From Arcobacteraceae bacterium (GTDB taxonomy: Bacteria > Campylobacterota > Campylobacteria > Campylobacterales > Arcobacteraceae): a stretch of DNA of 64,000 nucleotides. The translations under genes were made by a program, and so were the position numbers. The notes under the pieces were generated by a model. It searched no databases. It was not told the DNA's origin and saw only the letters and a program-made list of their open reading frames with translations. Below, piece by piece: positions 18,764 through 28,162 of this stretch (its first letter is position 1; each line of letters opens with the position of its first letter). The stretch lies in NCBI GenBank assembly GCA_028687375.1, contig JAQUAG010000003.1, positions 27,022-91,021 on the forward strand, in the 5' to 3' direction.

Positions 18764-20863
18764 TCAGTCCTTTTTTTGCTCTTTTTTTGGTCTCTTCTTG
18801 GGCTTTTCGACCTCATCTGTTTCACATACCTCATCTTTTTTAACAAGCCCAGCTTCTACTAAAAAAGGGCTATAGATAAAATCTTGCTTTTTGATTTTAT
18901 CATATTTGGCATAACTTAGATATAAAATATCTTTTGCCCTTGTAACTGCCACATAAAAAAGCCTTCTCTCCTCTTCGATACTCCCACCTTTGCTCATAAG
19001 TGTACGATTTGGAAACCGTCCATCCATAAGGTCGATAATATAAACCTCTTTAAATTCCAATCCTTTACTTGCATGGATAGAAAGGAGATTTACCCCCTCA
19101 CCTTCGCTGAGTTCCCCACCACCTAAAACCATCGCATTGATAAAATTTTTGATATTTGTATGGCGATGAGAGAGTTGTTTTAAAGTTTCAACTTTTCTAT
19201 TTGCTTTAAAGATAGCTGTTGTTTTGAGTGATTGGTTAATCGTTCCATCTTTTTGTTTTCCCCTTGCATTTCCTAGACTATCAAGTACAGATACAAATAC
19301 TTTACTTTTTTTAATATGGTCAATTAAATTAGCTGGATTACTCATCCGTTTGAGTTCTTTAAAAAGTGTATAAAATTGGTATAAAAATTCTCCACTCTCC
19401 ACCGTTAATTTTGGGTGTTTTAAAAATGGATTACCTAAAAAGTTTTCGTTAAATCCACTATTTTTAAATTTTGACAAACTTCCCATCTCTATAAAATCAT
19501 CAAAAAGTCCCAGCTGAATATTAGAAGTTTTTGTACTTCTATAGGGAGTTTTTTCATTATTTGGGTGCATCAACCCTTTGTATAAGTCCCCATCACCCAA
19601 AATAAGAAGTGCATCAAAGATATCTTTTGCAACCCCTTTTCCTATATTTTTCCCATATTCAATGATGTGGATAAAAGCCATCATATCATTTGCATTTGTG
19701 AGCAATATCAAAAAATCCAAAACAAACTTGATTTCACGACTATCAAAAAAACTATGCCCACCTTTTCTTTTTGACTTGATTCCTAAATCCCTTAAATTGG
19801 CTTCAATCCCATCTGCACTTGAGTTATTTCTATAAATCACAGCGATATCACTATGAGGAGTGTGTGATTTTTGGATATTGGAAGAGATATATTCATATTG
19901 TCCATACAACTCATCAAAAGCCAAAAGTGTTGGTTTATGATGGCTAGATTCTCTCACCACTTCTAGTTTTTTTTCATAAATTCTTTCATTAAAATTGATA
20001 ACTTTATTTGCAAGGTCAAGGATTGGTTTAATGGAACGATAATTTTTTGTGAGTGTATGAATCTCGCTTCCTAAATATCTCTCACTAAATGAGGAGATAA
20101 TCCCAATATCACTCCCATTAAAAGCATAAATACTTTGATCATAATCCCCAACACAAAAAAGATTCTTAGAATGGAATCCCTCTAAAAGTCTTCCTTGAAG
20201 TGGATTTGTATCTTGATACTCATCAACCAAAATCTCATAAAATTGAAATTTATGCGTTTGTTGAATCGCTAACATCTCCAAAAGTAAATCATCAAAATTC
20301 ACATATCCATGCTCTTTTTTAAGACGATTAAACTCATCAAATAAATCTTGATAAATGACAACATAGGATTTGTGAGCAATATTTTTTTCACATACCCAAT
20401 CTTCAAACTCTTCACTTTTATTTGTACTATTCAAAAATAATGAATATAAATCGTACAAATAATTACTATCATATGGTGAAGTTTCCCCATTTGATGGAAA
20501 AATCCGTTTTTCATACAACGATTTAAAAAGAGTTTTAAGTTCACTTGGTCTTTTGAGTGCAACATTCATATTAAGTGATTTCATAAGTTTATAACTTACA
20601 CTATGAAAAGTACCAGAGACTATCTTTGAAGCTATCTCCTGCGAAAAATAAGTGGCTACCCTACTTACCATCTCAGATGCTGCTTTATTTGTAAATGTCA
20701 AAAGCAAAATTTCATTTGGTGGGATATTATTTTGCAAAAGATGGGCGATTCGTCCTACTATTGTAGATGTTTTTCCAGTTCCTGCACTAGCTATTGTAAG
20801 ATTGTATCTTATTTGCGATGTTGCTGATTTGTATTGTTCTTGATTTAAATTTGTTAAAGGCAT
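18764..20863 (-). CDS. UvrD/Rep/PcrA-family DNA helicase
   Basis: This superfamily 1A 3'-5' DNA helicase has 699 residues. All helicase motifs are readable: Walker A ASAGTGKTSTI near residue 25, LLLTFTNKAA, DEYQDTNPLQ and VGDYDQSIYAFNGSD. The later motifs are LTKNYRS, LSIHASKGLEFKEV and FYVAVTRAKD. The C terminus is Lys-rich (EKPKKRPKKEQKKD). It probably works in repair or replication restart. I cannot tell Rep from UvrD or PcrA by eye, so no symbol is given. Confidence 0.9.
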   Translation of the reverse strand: MPLTNLNQEQYKSATSQIRYNLTIASAGTGKTSTIVGRIAHLLQNNIPPNEILLLTFTNKAASEMVSRVATYFSQEIASKIVSGTFHSVSYKLMKSLNMNVALKRPSELKTLFKSLYEKRIFPSNGETSPYDSNYLYDLYSLFLNSTNKSEEFEDWVCEKNIAHKSYVVIYQDLFDEFNRLKKEHGYVNFDDLLLEMLAIQQTHKFQFYEILVDEYQDTNPLQGRLLEGFHSKNLFCVGDYDQSIYAFNGSDIGIISSFSERYLGSEIHTLTKNYRSIKPILDLANKVINFNERIYEKKLEVVRESSHHKPTLLAFDELYGQYEYISSNIQKSHTPHSDIAVIYRNNSSADGIEANLRDLGIKSKRKGGHSFFDSREIKFVLDFLILLTNANDMMAFIHIIEYGKNIGKGVAKDIFDALLILGDGDLYKGLMHPNNEKTPYRSTKTSNIQLGLFDDFIEMGSLSKFKNSGFNENFLGNPFLKHPKLTVESGEFLYQFYTLFKELKRMSNPANLIDHIKKSKVFVSVLDSLGNARGKQKDGTINQSLKTTAIFKANRKVETLKQLSHRHTNIKNFINAMVLGGGELSEGEGVNLLSIHASKGLEFKEVYIIDLMDGRFPNRTLMSKGGSIEEERRLFYVAVTRAKDILYLSYAKYDKIKKQDFIYSPFLVEAGLVKKDEVCETDEVEKPKKRPKKEQKKD

Positions 20864-20975
20864 TTTGGAATAGTAACTAAAAAAGTTTAATATTTTGATT
20901 TTCCATTATTTTCATTCTTTTGAAAAGTAATTTATTTATCCAACTTAAATTATATTGTTTAAAATAAAAAAGAGT

Positions 20976-20981
20976 TATAAT
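20976..20981 (+). promoter_or_regulatory. Promoter -10 box of the thioredoxin-like gene
   Basis: A perfect TATAAT lies 28 bases upstream of the ATG at 21010 in a T/A-rich context (AGTTATAATTTCC), with no clear -35. Confidence 0.6.
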
Positions 20982-21009
20982 TTCCAAATCTTTTCAATAA
21001 GGAATTATT

Positions 21010-21480
21010 ATGGTATTTTTCAGATTGTTATTGCTTGCATTTCTTAGTAGCCAAATGTTTGCTGGCACAATTGATTTAAATAAAATTGCGACAGAAGCTG
21101 CAGAACATAAAAAAATGGTTATGGTTTTTTTTCATACCAATGCTTGTCCTTATTGCCAAAAAATGCTCAAAGAGAGTTTCGATAAAAAAAGTGATAAAGA
21201 TATCATCAATAAAGATTATTATTTTGTAGATGTTAACCTTGATTCACCAGATACTGTACTTTATAAAAAATTCAAAGGGACTACTGGACAGTTCGCCGAT
21301 TTTTTTCATGTAAAGTTTTATCCAACTATCCTATTTATGGAACACAATGTTGTTGTATCGAATGTCAAAGGGTATAGAAATAAAGAAAAATTCAGAACTA
21401 TTCTTAAATATATATCTTCAAAATCATACGAATCTATGGATTTAGAAACATTTACAAATGAAATGGATATGAAAGATTAA
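21010..21480 (+). CDS. Periplasmic thioredoxin-like protein, SoxW-type
   Basis: This protein of 156 residues has a short signal peptide (LLLLAFLSSQMFAG) and a thioredoxin fold. The redox motif ACPYCQKM is near residue 46, and a later cis-Pro segment reads KFYPTILFM. SoxW proteins keep Sox thiols reduced; the position next to the sox genes, convergent with the NosL-like gene, supports that role. A general periplasmic reductase of the DsbD/SoxW class is the alternative. Confidence 0.7.
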   Translation: MVFFRLLLLAFLSSQMFAGTIDLNKIATEAAEHKKMVMVFFHTNACPYCQKMLKESFDKKSDKDIINKDYYFVDVNLDSPDTVLYKKFKGTTGQFADFFHVKFYPTILFMEHNVVVSNVKGYRNKEKFRTILKYISSKSYESMDLETFTNEMDMKD

Positions 21481-21493
21481 AAGAATTTCTCTT

Positions 21494-22465
21494 TTATCTC
21501 CCATTTGTATCCAATTCATAAGCCATTTTTTCTTCTATCTCTTCAAAGCGTAAGATTTTCTTCCCATTATGATCTATCATAAATGCTTTTGCATCTGCTT
21601 CTTTTAAAAATGGTACGAACTCATTTCCCATAGGTCCATATACATCACTTCGTATCACATAAAATGCTTTAAATCCATCGATTGCATGTTGAGTGTAATA
21701 ATCAGTTACTTCAAATTTTGTCACTTTATCTTTTGAAGTATTTGGAAAACTTCCCCATTTTGTAGGATTAAAATAAAACTTTACCAAATCTTTTACCCCA
21801 TCAAAAGCAAAAATTGTTGTAGTGTAATGAAGTTTTGTTGCCCATTTTGGATATTTTGAAACAAACATTCCACAAACTGGACACTTTTCATCATCGTGAA
21901 TAACAATACTATTTTTATTTTGAGTGAGACCTAGTTTTTTGACATCCCAAAGATATACACTTAGAGGATGAAGATATTTTTCATTTAGTTTACCGCAGAT
22001 ATTTTCACTTACAAGATAGTATTTAAGCTCATTAATTTCAAAAAACATATCAAAATCAATTTCATTTTTTTTACATCGACTTTGATAAATCTTTTCACCC
22101 ATTTTATAGTATTTTTTTACTTTAATATTATTTCTATATGTTGTCTCTTTTAAAAATCGCTCCTCATCGTAAGAAGCTTGTTTTTTGTAATCAAAAAATT
22201 TGTTCAATTTTTTATCGTAATATTTAATACTATTTTTTAAAAGCCCATAATTCTTTTCATCACTATAAACTCCATAATATGAACTATATTGTCGTATTCT
22301 ACCATTATGAAGTTTTGCTATAAAATTTGAATTAGAATGCTCTTTGAGGTTTTCTCCAGTAATAGGACACCACAATTTTCCACCTTCTTGTTGTAGAAGT
22401 GGTAAATCAGATATTCCATAGAGTGCACTTCCGAACAATAAAAAATGCACTAAAATTTTAAACAT
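21494..22465 (-). CDS. NosL-domain protein with degenerate NosL and cytochrome c-like modules
   Basis: This exported protein has 323 residues. The C-terminal part is a NosL-type domain with CPVCGM at C195/C198. The N-terminal region repeats the pattern weakly as WCPITGENL at 32-40. Between them (about 121-175) is a helical module, GEKIYQSRC followed by an ICG and a YLW end. It looks like a cytochrome c fold whose CxxCH haem motif is gone. The next upstream gene shares that module. NosL proteins are copper carriers for N2O reductase; here the sox setting points to delivering copper to, or maturing, a Sox component. That role is inference. Confidence 0.65.
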   Translation of the reverse strand: MFKILVHFLLFGSALYGISDLPLLQQEGGKLWCPITGENLKEHSNSNFIAKLHNGRIRQYSSYYGVYSDEKNYGLLKNSIKYYDKKLNKFFDYKKQASYDEERFLKETTYRNNIKVKKYYKMGEKIYQSRCKKNEIDFDMFFEINELKYYLVSENICGKLNEKYLHPLSVYLWDVKKLGLTQNKNSIVIHDDEKCPVCGMFVSKYPKWATKLHYTTTIFAFDGVKDLVKFYFNPTKWGSFPNTSKDKVTKFEVTDYYTQHAIDGFKAFYVIRSDVYGPMGNEFVPFLKEADAKAFMIDHNGKKILRFEEIEEKMAYELDTNGR

Positions 22466-22472
22466 AGAATTT

Positions 22473-23174
22473 TTATCTTTGAACTAAATATAAACCAATC
22501 ACTTGAAGTTGCTTATCACTAATATTTCCACAAATTTTTGATTCTTCTAAAAATGATTTTGCATCTGCAACTGAACTAAATTTTTTATCTGTTTTTTCAC
22601 ACATTTTATTGTATATCATCTCACCCATTTTAGCTGCTTTTGCTTGTCTCTCTCTTGTTGCTGCCATATCTTTTGCTTGAGTACTTTTTACCATTTTATA
22701 CACTTCACCAAAAGTTTTAACATCTCCACCATTCTCATTAGCAAACTGTTTTGCAGCTTCACTTGTACCAAATCCATAGATGCTTGTGCTACTCATTGTT
22801 GCTGGTTTATTACTCCCAACTACAAAACTAGCTTTGAAAGCATCTATCATTTTTAATGTACTATTATCAATTACTCTAATGTTTTTCATTTTTTGATTAT
22901 TAACCATTTCATCTTCCACAAAACATACAATAGAACAATATTGTTTTTCGTTTCCATTTGCATTTGCAGCAAAATTTGTTTTATAAAAGTTGTGAAGAGT
23001 CATACCACATACTGAACAAAAATCTTTATTCTTTCCCTTTTGAACATTGAGTGCATCTGATTTTGAAACTGCTCTAAAGTCAGCTTTATTATTTTGTTCA
23101 CCCATACCAAAAAGTAGAGTTGAAAGAAGTGTTGTGAAAAATATTGATTTTACAATTTTGAAGAATATTGCCAT
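22473..23174 (-). CDS. NosL-like protein with C-terminal cytochrome c-like module
   Basis: This exported protein has 233 residues and a hydrophobic signal at 9-24. The NosL-like domain is at about 50-160, with FCSVCGMTLHNF (C53, C56) and a second pair YCSIVC (C80, C84). The C-terminal module at 183-233 reads GEMIYNKMC, ICG, and ISDKQLQVIGLYL, the typical end of a class I cytochrome c, but it has no CxxCH. It lies 77 bases downstream of soxB and eight bases upstream of the paralogous NosL gene, so soxB and both genes are likely one transcript. Confidence 0.65.
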   Translation of the reverse strand: MAIFFKIVKSIFFTTLLSTLLFGMGEQNNKADFRAVSKSDALNVQKGKNKDFCSVCGMTLHNFYKTNFAANANGNEKQYCSIVCFVEDEMVNNQKMKNIRVIDNSTLKMIDAFKASFVVGSNKPATMSSTSIYGFGTSEAAKQFANENGGDVKTFGEVYKMVKSTQAKDMAATRERQAKAAKMGEMIYNKMCEKTDKKFSSVADAKSFLEESKICGNISDKQLQVIGLYLVQR

Positions 23175-23251
23175 AGAATGCCCCTTTTTTTAATTTGAAG
23201 CATTCTAGCAATTATGTGTTAAATGAAAGTTAAATATCCACTTTTAGATAA

Positions 23252-25036
23252 TTAAGCTATTCCTGGAACAATACCTGGATTACCTTTTACACCAATCATA
23301 TCTGGTTTATCAACTTTAAGATTTCGCTTATCGAAATGTTTCATCTCTTTCATATACGTTTCTACAGTTTCCCATACTGGCTCACCTGGAGATTGTGCAC
23401 CAACAGTTGACCAACCTGCAACTTTATACATTTTATTTGCTTCCATTAGTTTACCATTTGACAATCTAATATTTGTGATTCTCTCTCCAATTTTCTTTCT
23501 AGGATCAATCGTATATGAGATACCACCAGTTCTAACCATATCTCCACCTGATTGCAAGAATGGGTCAGTGTTAAATAAATTATCAGCAACATCCTCTAAA
23601 GTAAGTTTGATATCAGCACCACTAAAATCTCTTGCATATGTTTCAGCATAAGTCATAGCAGTTTGAGTTGATAAATCATCAAATGTAATTGCTTGACCTG
23701 GCATCATTGTTGTTCCCCATCTAAATCCTGGACTTAAAGAGATATCAGCACCTTTTACACTTCTAAGAGCATCACAGATAATTTGATCCCAAGAACCATT
23801 AAAGTTTCCTCTTCTATAGAGTGTTTCATCAGTTGTAGCGATAACTCTATTTAAATCTTTTAAATATGGTTTTCTTACATCATCAATAAACGCTTTCATC
23901 TCTTTATCTTCAGGTACTAAATCTGAGAATATTGGAAGAAGTGTAAATTTGAAATCTTTGATTTTTCCACCTTTGATATCAAGGTCAAGTACATTTAAGA
24001 ACTTTCCATTTGATCCTGCATTACAAACATAAGTTGTACCCTCTTTATTTTTAACAGGTACTGCTTCAGGTACACCATCATGAGTATGTCCACCCATAAT
24101 AAAGTCAATTCCAGTACAAACTTCTGCCATTTTTTGGTCAACGTCAAATCCATTATGTGAAAGAACAATAATAGCATCTGGTTTATCTTTTGCTTTGATT
24201 TGATTTACAAGCTCTTGCATATCATTTTCCTTAATACCAAATGACCAATCAGGGATAAATCTTTGAGGATTTGCAATTGTTGTATATGGGAAAGCTTGTC
24301 CAATTACAGCAACTCTAGCATCACCTAATTTTTTAATAGTATATGGTTTAAACAGATGTCCAGTATCTTCACTATATGCTGGGCTTCCATTCATTAAAGC
24401 ATCTTCTCTTACTTTAATATTTTGTGCTAAGAATTCTGCATTTAAATCTTTTACATTTGCTAAAACTTCATCTGCAAGATATGTAAATTCCCAGTGTCCA
24501 ACAGCTACATCAACACCAAGTTTGTTCATAGCTTGAACCATATCTTTTCCTCTAGTTTGTAAAGATGTCCAGCTCCCTTGCCAAGTATCTCCACCATCCA
24601 TAAGAAGAGTTTTATCAGCTCCATAATTATTTCTTAAATAATTTAGAACTGTTTTGATTTGTGCAAATCCTCCAACTCTCCCCATATGTTTCGCATGTTT
24701 TTCAAAGTTTACACAACTAAATGCATATTCTAATCTTTTGTTTCCTTTGATACCATAATGATTTAATAATTTATCCCCAACAATATGTGGAACTTTCCCA
24801 TAATTTGAGTTAAATCCTAAATTTACATCTGGCTCTCTAAAATAAACTGGTAATAATTGTGCATGTGAATCTGTCATATGCATAAGTCTTACATTTCCAA
24901 AGCTATCTAATTTATAATAATCTTCAGGTTTTTTACTTACAGTATTTGCAAGTCTAGTGTGAGAATTTGCAAATACTGGTGCTGCGCTTAGCATTGCCGT
25001 CATATAAACAAATTCTCTTCTACTTAATTTACTCAT
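23252..25036 (-). CDS. soxB: Thiosulfohydrolase SoxB
   Basis: SoxB releases sulfate from the thiosulfate-carrier adduct on SoxY by hydrolysis at a dimanganese site. It is a periplasmic enzyme of the 5'-nucleotidase family. The twin-arginine signal LSRREFVYM is at the N terminus. Metal-site motifs are visible: MTDSHAQLLP, DGGDTWQGS, GHWEFTY, VLSHNGFDVD and GGHTHDGVPE. The C-terminal domain carries LSPGFRWGTT. At 594 residues it has the usual length. It has its own start region after the terminator that ends the soxXYZA unit. Confidence 0.96.
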   Translation of the reverse strand: MSKLSRREFVYMTAMLSAAPVFANSHTRLANTVSKKPEDYYKLDSFGNVRLMHMTDSHAQLLPVYFREPDVNLGFNSNYGKVPHIVGDKLLNHYGIKGNKRLEYAFSCVNFEKHAKHMGRVGGFAQIKTVLNYLRNNYGADKTLLMDGGDTWQGSWTSLQTRGKDMVQAMNKLGVDVAVGHWEFTYLADEVLANVKDLNAEFLAQNIKVREDALMNGSPAYSEDTGHLFKPYTIKKLGDARVAVIGQAFPYTTIANPQRFIPDWSFGIKENDMQELVNQIKAKDKPDAIIVLSHNGFDVDQKMAEVCTGIDFIMGGHTHDGVPEAVPVKNKEGTTYVCNAGSNGKFLNVLDLDIKGGKIKDFKFTLLPIFSDLVPEDKEMKAFIDDVRKPYLKDLNRVIATTDETLYRRGNFNGSWDQIICDALRSVKGADISLSPGFRWGTTMMPGQAITFDDLSTQTAMTYAETYARDFSGADIKLTLEDVADNLFNTDPFLQSGGDMVRTGGISYTIDPRKKIGERITNIRLSNGKLMEANKMYKVAGWSTVGAQSPGEPVWETVETYMKEMKHFDKRNLKVDKPDMIGVKGNPGIVPGIA

Positions 25037-25183
25037 TTTTATATCCTTAATTTTATTTCATAAAATGAAAGTACCCCTTCATTTTTTTGTTCTTTAACAG
25101 TTAAATAAGTTTAACTTAAGAACCAAGCCTAAAGCACAATCAGAAGATTGTGTGTTGTTTCAATTGTACATCTTTATTAATAA

Positions 25184-25210
25184 AAAAAGCCAAGAAAAAC
25201 TTGGCTTTTT
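25184..25210 (-). terminator. Terminator of the soxXYZA-lipoprotein operon
   Basis: An 11-bp perfect inverted repeat, AAAAAGCCAAG and CTTGGCTTTTT, has a 5-base loop. On the minus strand it runs into a T-run, which makes a classic intrinsic terminator. It separates the upstream sox genes from soxB. Confidence 0.85.
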
Positions 25211-25238
25211 AAATTATTTATTCTTTCTATGCTACAAA

Positions 25239-25697
25239 TTAGTATTTGTATCCATAACTTGGAACGGCTTCTTTCCACTCAGTTGAAGCTTCATTTTCTT
25301 GTATAAGTGCATTAATTGCAAATCTACAAGCTCTTTCCGCTGCAAATTCAGTTGAAAGAGTATCTTTAGTTGGTTTACCTTTATCATCTAAAAGTACAAC
25401 TTTATCTGCTTTTGCATCAATTGCTTTTTGTGTTTCAGTGATATAAACTGAAGCTGGCATTCCAAATCTCATAAATTCAACACCGTGTTTTACAGCGATT
25501 GGGTTAAATTTAGCAGCTTGATCAAGTACGGCTTGAACACCATTTACTTTTGTATTACAAACTTTAGCAACATCTAAAGAATATGCATCACTTGCTTTTA
25601 CTTCAGCAGGTGTTGCTGGAGTTGATGGTGCTGAACCACATCCAGCAAAAAGTAATGTTAAACCAGCTGATAATGTTATTTTATATATATTTTTCAT
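25239..25697 (-). CDS. Sox-operon lipoprotein, function unknown
   Basis: This protein of 152 residues has a signal peptide ending in the lipobox LFAGCGS, so it should be a lipid-anchored periplasmic protein. After a Pro/Ala linker it has a globular region with two Cys residues (VCNT and ACRFAINAL). It lies in the same transcript as soxA, 14 bases downstream. It does not resemble SoxK/SAXB as far as I can tell, but its place next to soxA suggests an accessory role with SoxAX. A membrane tether for the Sox complex is one possibility. Confidence 0.6.
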   Translation of the reverse strand: MKNIYKITLSAGLTLLFAGCGSAPSTPATPAEVKASDAYSLDVAKVCNTKVNGVQAVLDQAAKFNPIAVKHGVEFMRFGMPASVYITETQKAIDAKADKVVLLDDKGKPTKDTLSTEFAAERACRFAINALIQENEASTEWKEAVPSYGYKY

Positions 25698-25711
25698 AGT
25701 AGTTTATCTCC

Positions 25712-26626
25712 TTACTTTCTTAAATCTGGACCGTCGATTTTCATTCCATTTGACATATATCCCATGAAATAAAGCATCTCTTGCATTTGTTTACTATCAT
25801 CTTTAGGTGGTTTTTGACCTTGATCAACAATACATCCACTCATTCTTCTCTCAGCAGTTCCTAAACTATCCCATTTAAGTCTAAATACTGGCCAATGAGT
25901 CATTTGTCCTAAAAGTGGTGACATAGATTCGTTTCTAACTCTTTGTCCTGCACCTTGCACATGGCACGTAGCACATGACATTTTTAAGTATCCTCTTTGA
26001 GAATAGTAATATTTTTTTCCTCTTTCATAAGCATCTTGTGCTTCTTTAGAGTTAATTTGTACATCTACTACTTTTCCAGCTTCTGCTGCTTTTGTACCTA
26101 AAAATCCTTGGAAACTTGCCATATCATCTTTTTTAGTATTCCATGGTTTTTCACCATTTTCTGTTAAACAATTATTTACTGCAACTGTTAAAGAAACTAC
26201 AGCTTTTTTTGTCTCATCAAATTTTGGATACTCATTACTTACAGTTGGGTCTGGGAAACAATCTGCTAAAGATTTACCATTAGCAAATGGTTTTTTATAA
26301 AGTTGTGCACCTTTCTCTACAGCATCTTCAAAAGGCATCATCCCATCTTTAAATGTAAGATATTGATCTTTTGCTGATTGATTATAAGCATACGAACCGA
26401 TATTAAAATCGTTATGTTTAACACCTTTTACAAATCCTTTTAATTCAGTATCTGTTGAGTAAGGGAAAAATCTATCTTTATTTTTCTCACCATCTTCAAA
26501 TTTATCTTCAAAATATTTGATAATTGCTTTTCTATCCATTTCTGCTTGCTCAGTAAAAGCGTTAGCGTGTAATGCGCTTGCTGCTAATACCAAAAGTACA
26601 GAAGATTTTGCGACTTTTAATAACAT
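25712..26626 (-). CDS. soxA: L-cysteine S-thiosulfotransferase subunit SoxA (mono-haem type)
   Basis: SoxA with SoxX couples thiosulfate to the SoxY carrier and passes electrons on. The protein has 304 residues with a Sec signal peptide. One haem c site is present, SCATCHVQG near residue 218, and the active-site Cys ligand is in RMSGCIVDQGQ. In the N-terminal half, where di-haem SoxA proteins carry a second CxxCH, only isolated Cys residues remain (ADCFPDP and NNCLTEN). This is therefore the single-haem class known from several bacteria. Confidence 0.93.
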   Translation of the reverse strand: MLLKVAKSSVLLVLAASALHANAFTEQAEMDRKAIIKYFEDKFEDGEKNKDRFFPYSTDTELKGFVKGVKHNDFNIGSYAYNQSAKDQYLTFKDGMMPFEDAVEKGAQLYKKPFANGKSLADCFPDPTVSNEYPKFDETKKAVVSLTVAVNNCLTENGEKPWNTKKDDMASFQGFLGTKAAEAGKVVDVQINSKEAQDAYERGKKYYYSQRGYLKMSCATCHVQGAGQRVRNESMSPLLGQMTHWPVFRLKWDSLGTAERRMSGCIVDQGQKPPKDDSKQMQEMLYFMGYMSNGMKIDGPDLRK

Positions 26627-26659
26627 ATCGTCTCCTTATTTTTATTTTTTAGTCAATAC

Positions 26660-26950
26660 TTATTTAACTGTTACTTTATCTTCTTCTTTATTTCCAAGTA
26701 AATCAGTTGTTTTTACAACTACTTCATCACCAGCTGCACCTTTGAAAGTAAATTTGATAAATGGGTCTTTTGAAACAAATTGACTTACTGACATTTCAAA
26801 TACAACATCCGTACCAACAGTTGCTACAATGTAAGTTAAAAAGTTAGCAGGAACTTTTTTTCTTTCTGCTTCTTGATAACTTAACATATCATGTTTAAAC
26901 ATACTTTTAACTTCTACAATACCATCTTTTACTTTTGCTTTTAATTTCAT
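26660..26950 (-). CDS. soxZ: Thiosulfate carrier complex subunit SoxZ
   Basis: This 96-residue Ig-like partner of SoxY has no signal peptide and is expected to be exported with SoxY by the Tat route. The sequence VKSMFKHDMLSYQEAERKKV and the final GNKEEDKVTVK are typical. It lies between soxY and soxA. Confidence 0.93.
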   Translation of the reverse strand: MKLKAKVKDGIVEVKSMFKHDMLSYQEAERKKVPANFLTYIVATVGTDVVFEMSVSQFVSKDPFIKFTFKGAAGDEVVVKTTDLLGNKEEDKVTVK

Positions 26951-27011
26951 ATTATTATTCCTTTTTATTTTTTTCTATTTTTTCTATACTATCTTTAGCT
27001 GAGAGGTTTGA

Positions 27012-27461
27012 TCAACCACCGCATCCACCGATAGTAACTTTTACAACTTTACTTGCAGAATATAATTTTCCATCAACATCAGCTACAACAGTAACTGTAC
27101 CAGTTTTTTGCATTTTAATTCTTAGAGCATAATCACCAGTTGCTTTTGCACCCATTGTAAATGCACATACAGTTGCTTCTGGATTTGCATCTTGGAATAC
27201 TGCTATAGTTTTAGCTTTTAAAGTAGTTTCAAAACTAATAGGTATAACAGCACCATTTTCAGCGATATCTGGAGCTGATAAAGTGATTCCACCCTCAGTT
27301 AAAGCACTTGATCCAAACATTGCTTTGATAGCTTCATCAACTTTTGTTGCTTTCCATACTAATGGCTTTGAAGCTCTAAAATCCTCTGCACTTAAAGCAG
27401 CTGGTATCATAGATACTGCAGCAACACCTAAACTTAAACCTAAAAAATTTCTTCTATTCAT
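27012..27461 (-). CDS. soxY: Sulfur-carrier protein SoxY
   Basis: SoxY carries sulfur intermediates on the Cys of its C-terminal swinging arm. The protein ends in IGGCGG, the diagnostic carrier tail. A Tat signal NRRNFLGLSLG is at the N terminus. An additional Cys (ATVCAF, about residue 99) is present in the core. At 149 residues it has the usual size. Confidence 0.96.
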   Translation of the reverse strand: MNRRNFLGLSLGVAAVSMIPAALSAEDFRASKPLVWKATKVDEAIKAMFGSSALTEGGITLSAPDIAENGAVIPISFETTLKAKTIAVFQDANPEATVCAFTMGAKATGDYALRIKMQKTGTVTVVADVDGKLYSASKVVKVTIGGCGG

Positions 27462-27479
27462 TCTGTTCTCCTCAAATTT

Positions 27480-27830
27480 TTAATTAATTGTTTTCAAAAA
27501 AGCAACTACTGCTTTGATTTCACTATCACTCAACCAACCATTTTTACCAAATGCAGGCATTGCAGTAATATGACCTTTACTCTCGTAAGGATTATATATC
27601 ATCTTATAAAGCTCTTCTTCAGGCCAATAAGATAACCCAGTTAAAACTGGTCCTAAACTTCCAGGTCCATCAAGCGTTTGACCATTTACAGCATGGCATG
27701 CTATACAGTTACCTTGCTTATTATTAGAATATATTTTTTTACCTTGATCCGCTAACGAATCTGCAAAAACATTTGAAACTAATAAGCCACTAACAGCAGT
27801 TGCAATTAGCAATTTGTTTGCTACTTTCAT
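27480..27830 (-). CDS. soxX: Cytochrome subunit SoxX
   Basis: This mono-haem c-type cytochrome pairs with SoxA. It has 116 residues, a Sec signal (LLIATAVSGLLVSNVFA), the haem site NCIACHAVNG and an axial Met in HITAMPAFG. It is the first gene of the soxXYZA transcript, behind a strong sigma-70-like promoter. Confidence 0.94.
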   Translation of the reverse strand: MKVANKLLIATAVSGLLVSNVFADSLADQGKKIYSNNKQGNCIACHAVNGQTLDGPGSLGPVLTGLSYWPEEELYKMIYNPYESKGHITAMPAFGKNGWLSDSEIKAVVAFLKTIN

Positions 27831-27846
27831 ATCGACTCCTTCATTT

Positions 27847-27907
27847 TTTTAGTAATCTTTTAATACCAAGACGGAGAATTATAATCAAATTTTAGAAAGA
27901 ATGTCAA
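27847..27907 (-). promoter_or_regulatory. soxX promoter (twin of the soxC promoter)
   Basis: On the minus strand TTGACA (27902-27907) and TATAAT (27878-27883) are separated by 18 bases. They are followed by CTCCGTCTTGGTATT and then ATTACTAAAA. The region 27840-27910 also carries the shared TTTTAGTAAT downstream. The same layout stands before soxC. Full -35/-10 pairs are unusual for this phylum. Confidence 0.8.
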
Positions 27908-28162
27908 GGAAATTTAAAAAAAAAATGATTTATTTTCATACTATAAGTTTATATTTTTTATATTATAAGTTTGAGATAAGATATTTTAATAAAATACCTA
28001 TTTTATAGGCTTTTTATAATAATAATTTGTAATAGTTAGGCTAAGTAAAATTATCAAAAACATATAGATTTTATTCATATTTTTTAGTTTTACTTTTATA
28101 ATATTTTATTATATTATGAAAAGTTATAAAAGTTATTCTGTGTAAAAATATTTAAAAATAAA
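27908..28162. other. AT-rich spacer between soxX promoter and soxD terminator
   Basis: Together with its flanks this is a 395-base gap without a gene. Apart from the soxX promoter and the soxD terminator I see only A/T-rich sequence and no convincing small ORF or conserved structure. Confidence 0.5.
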
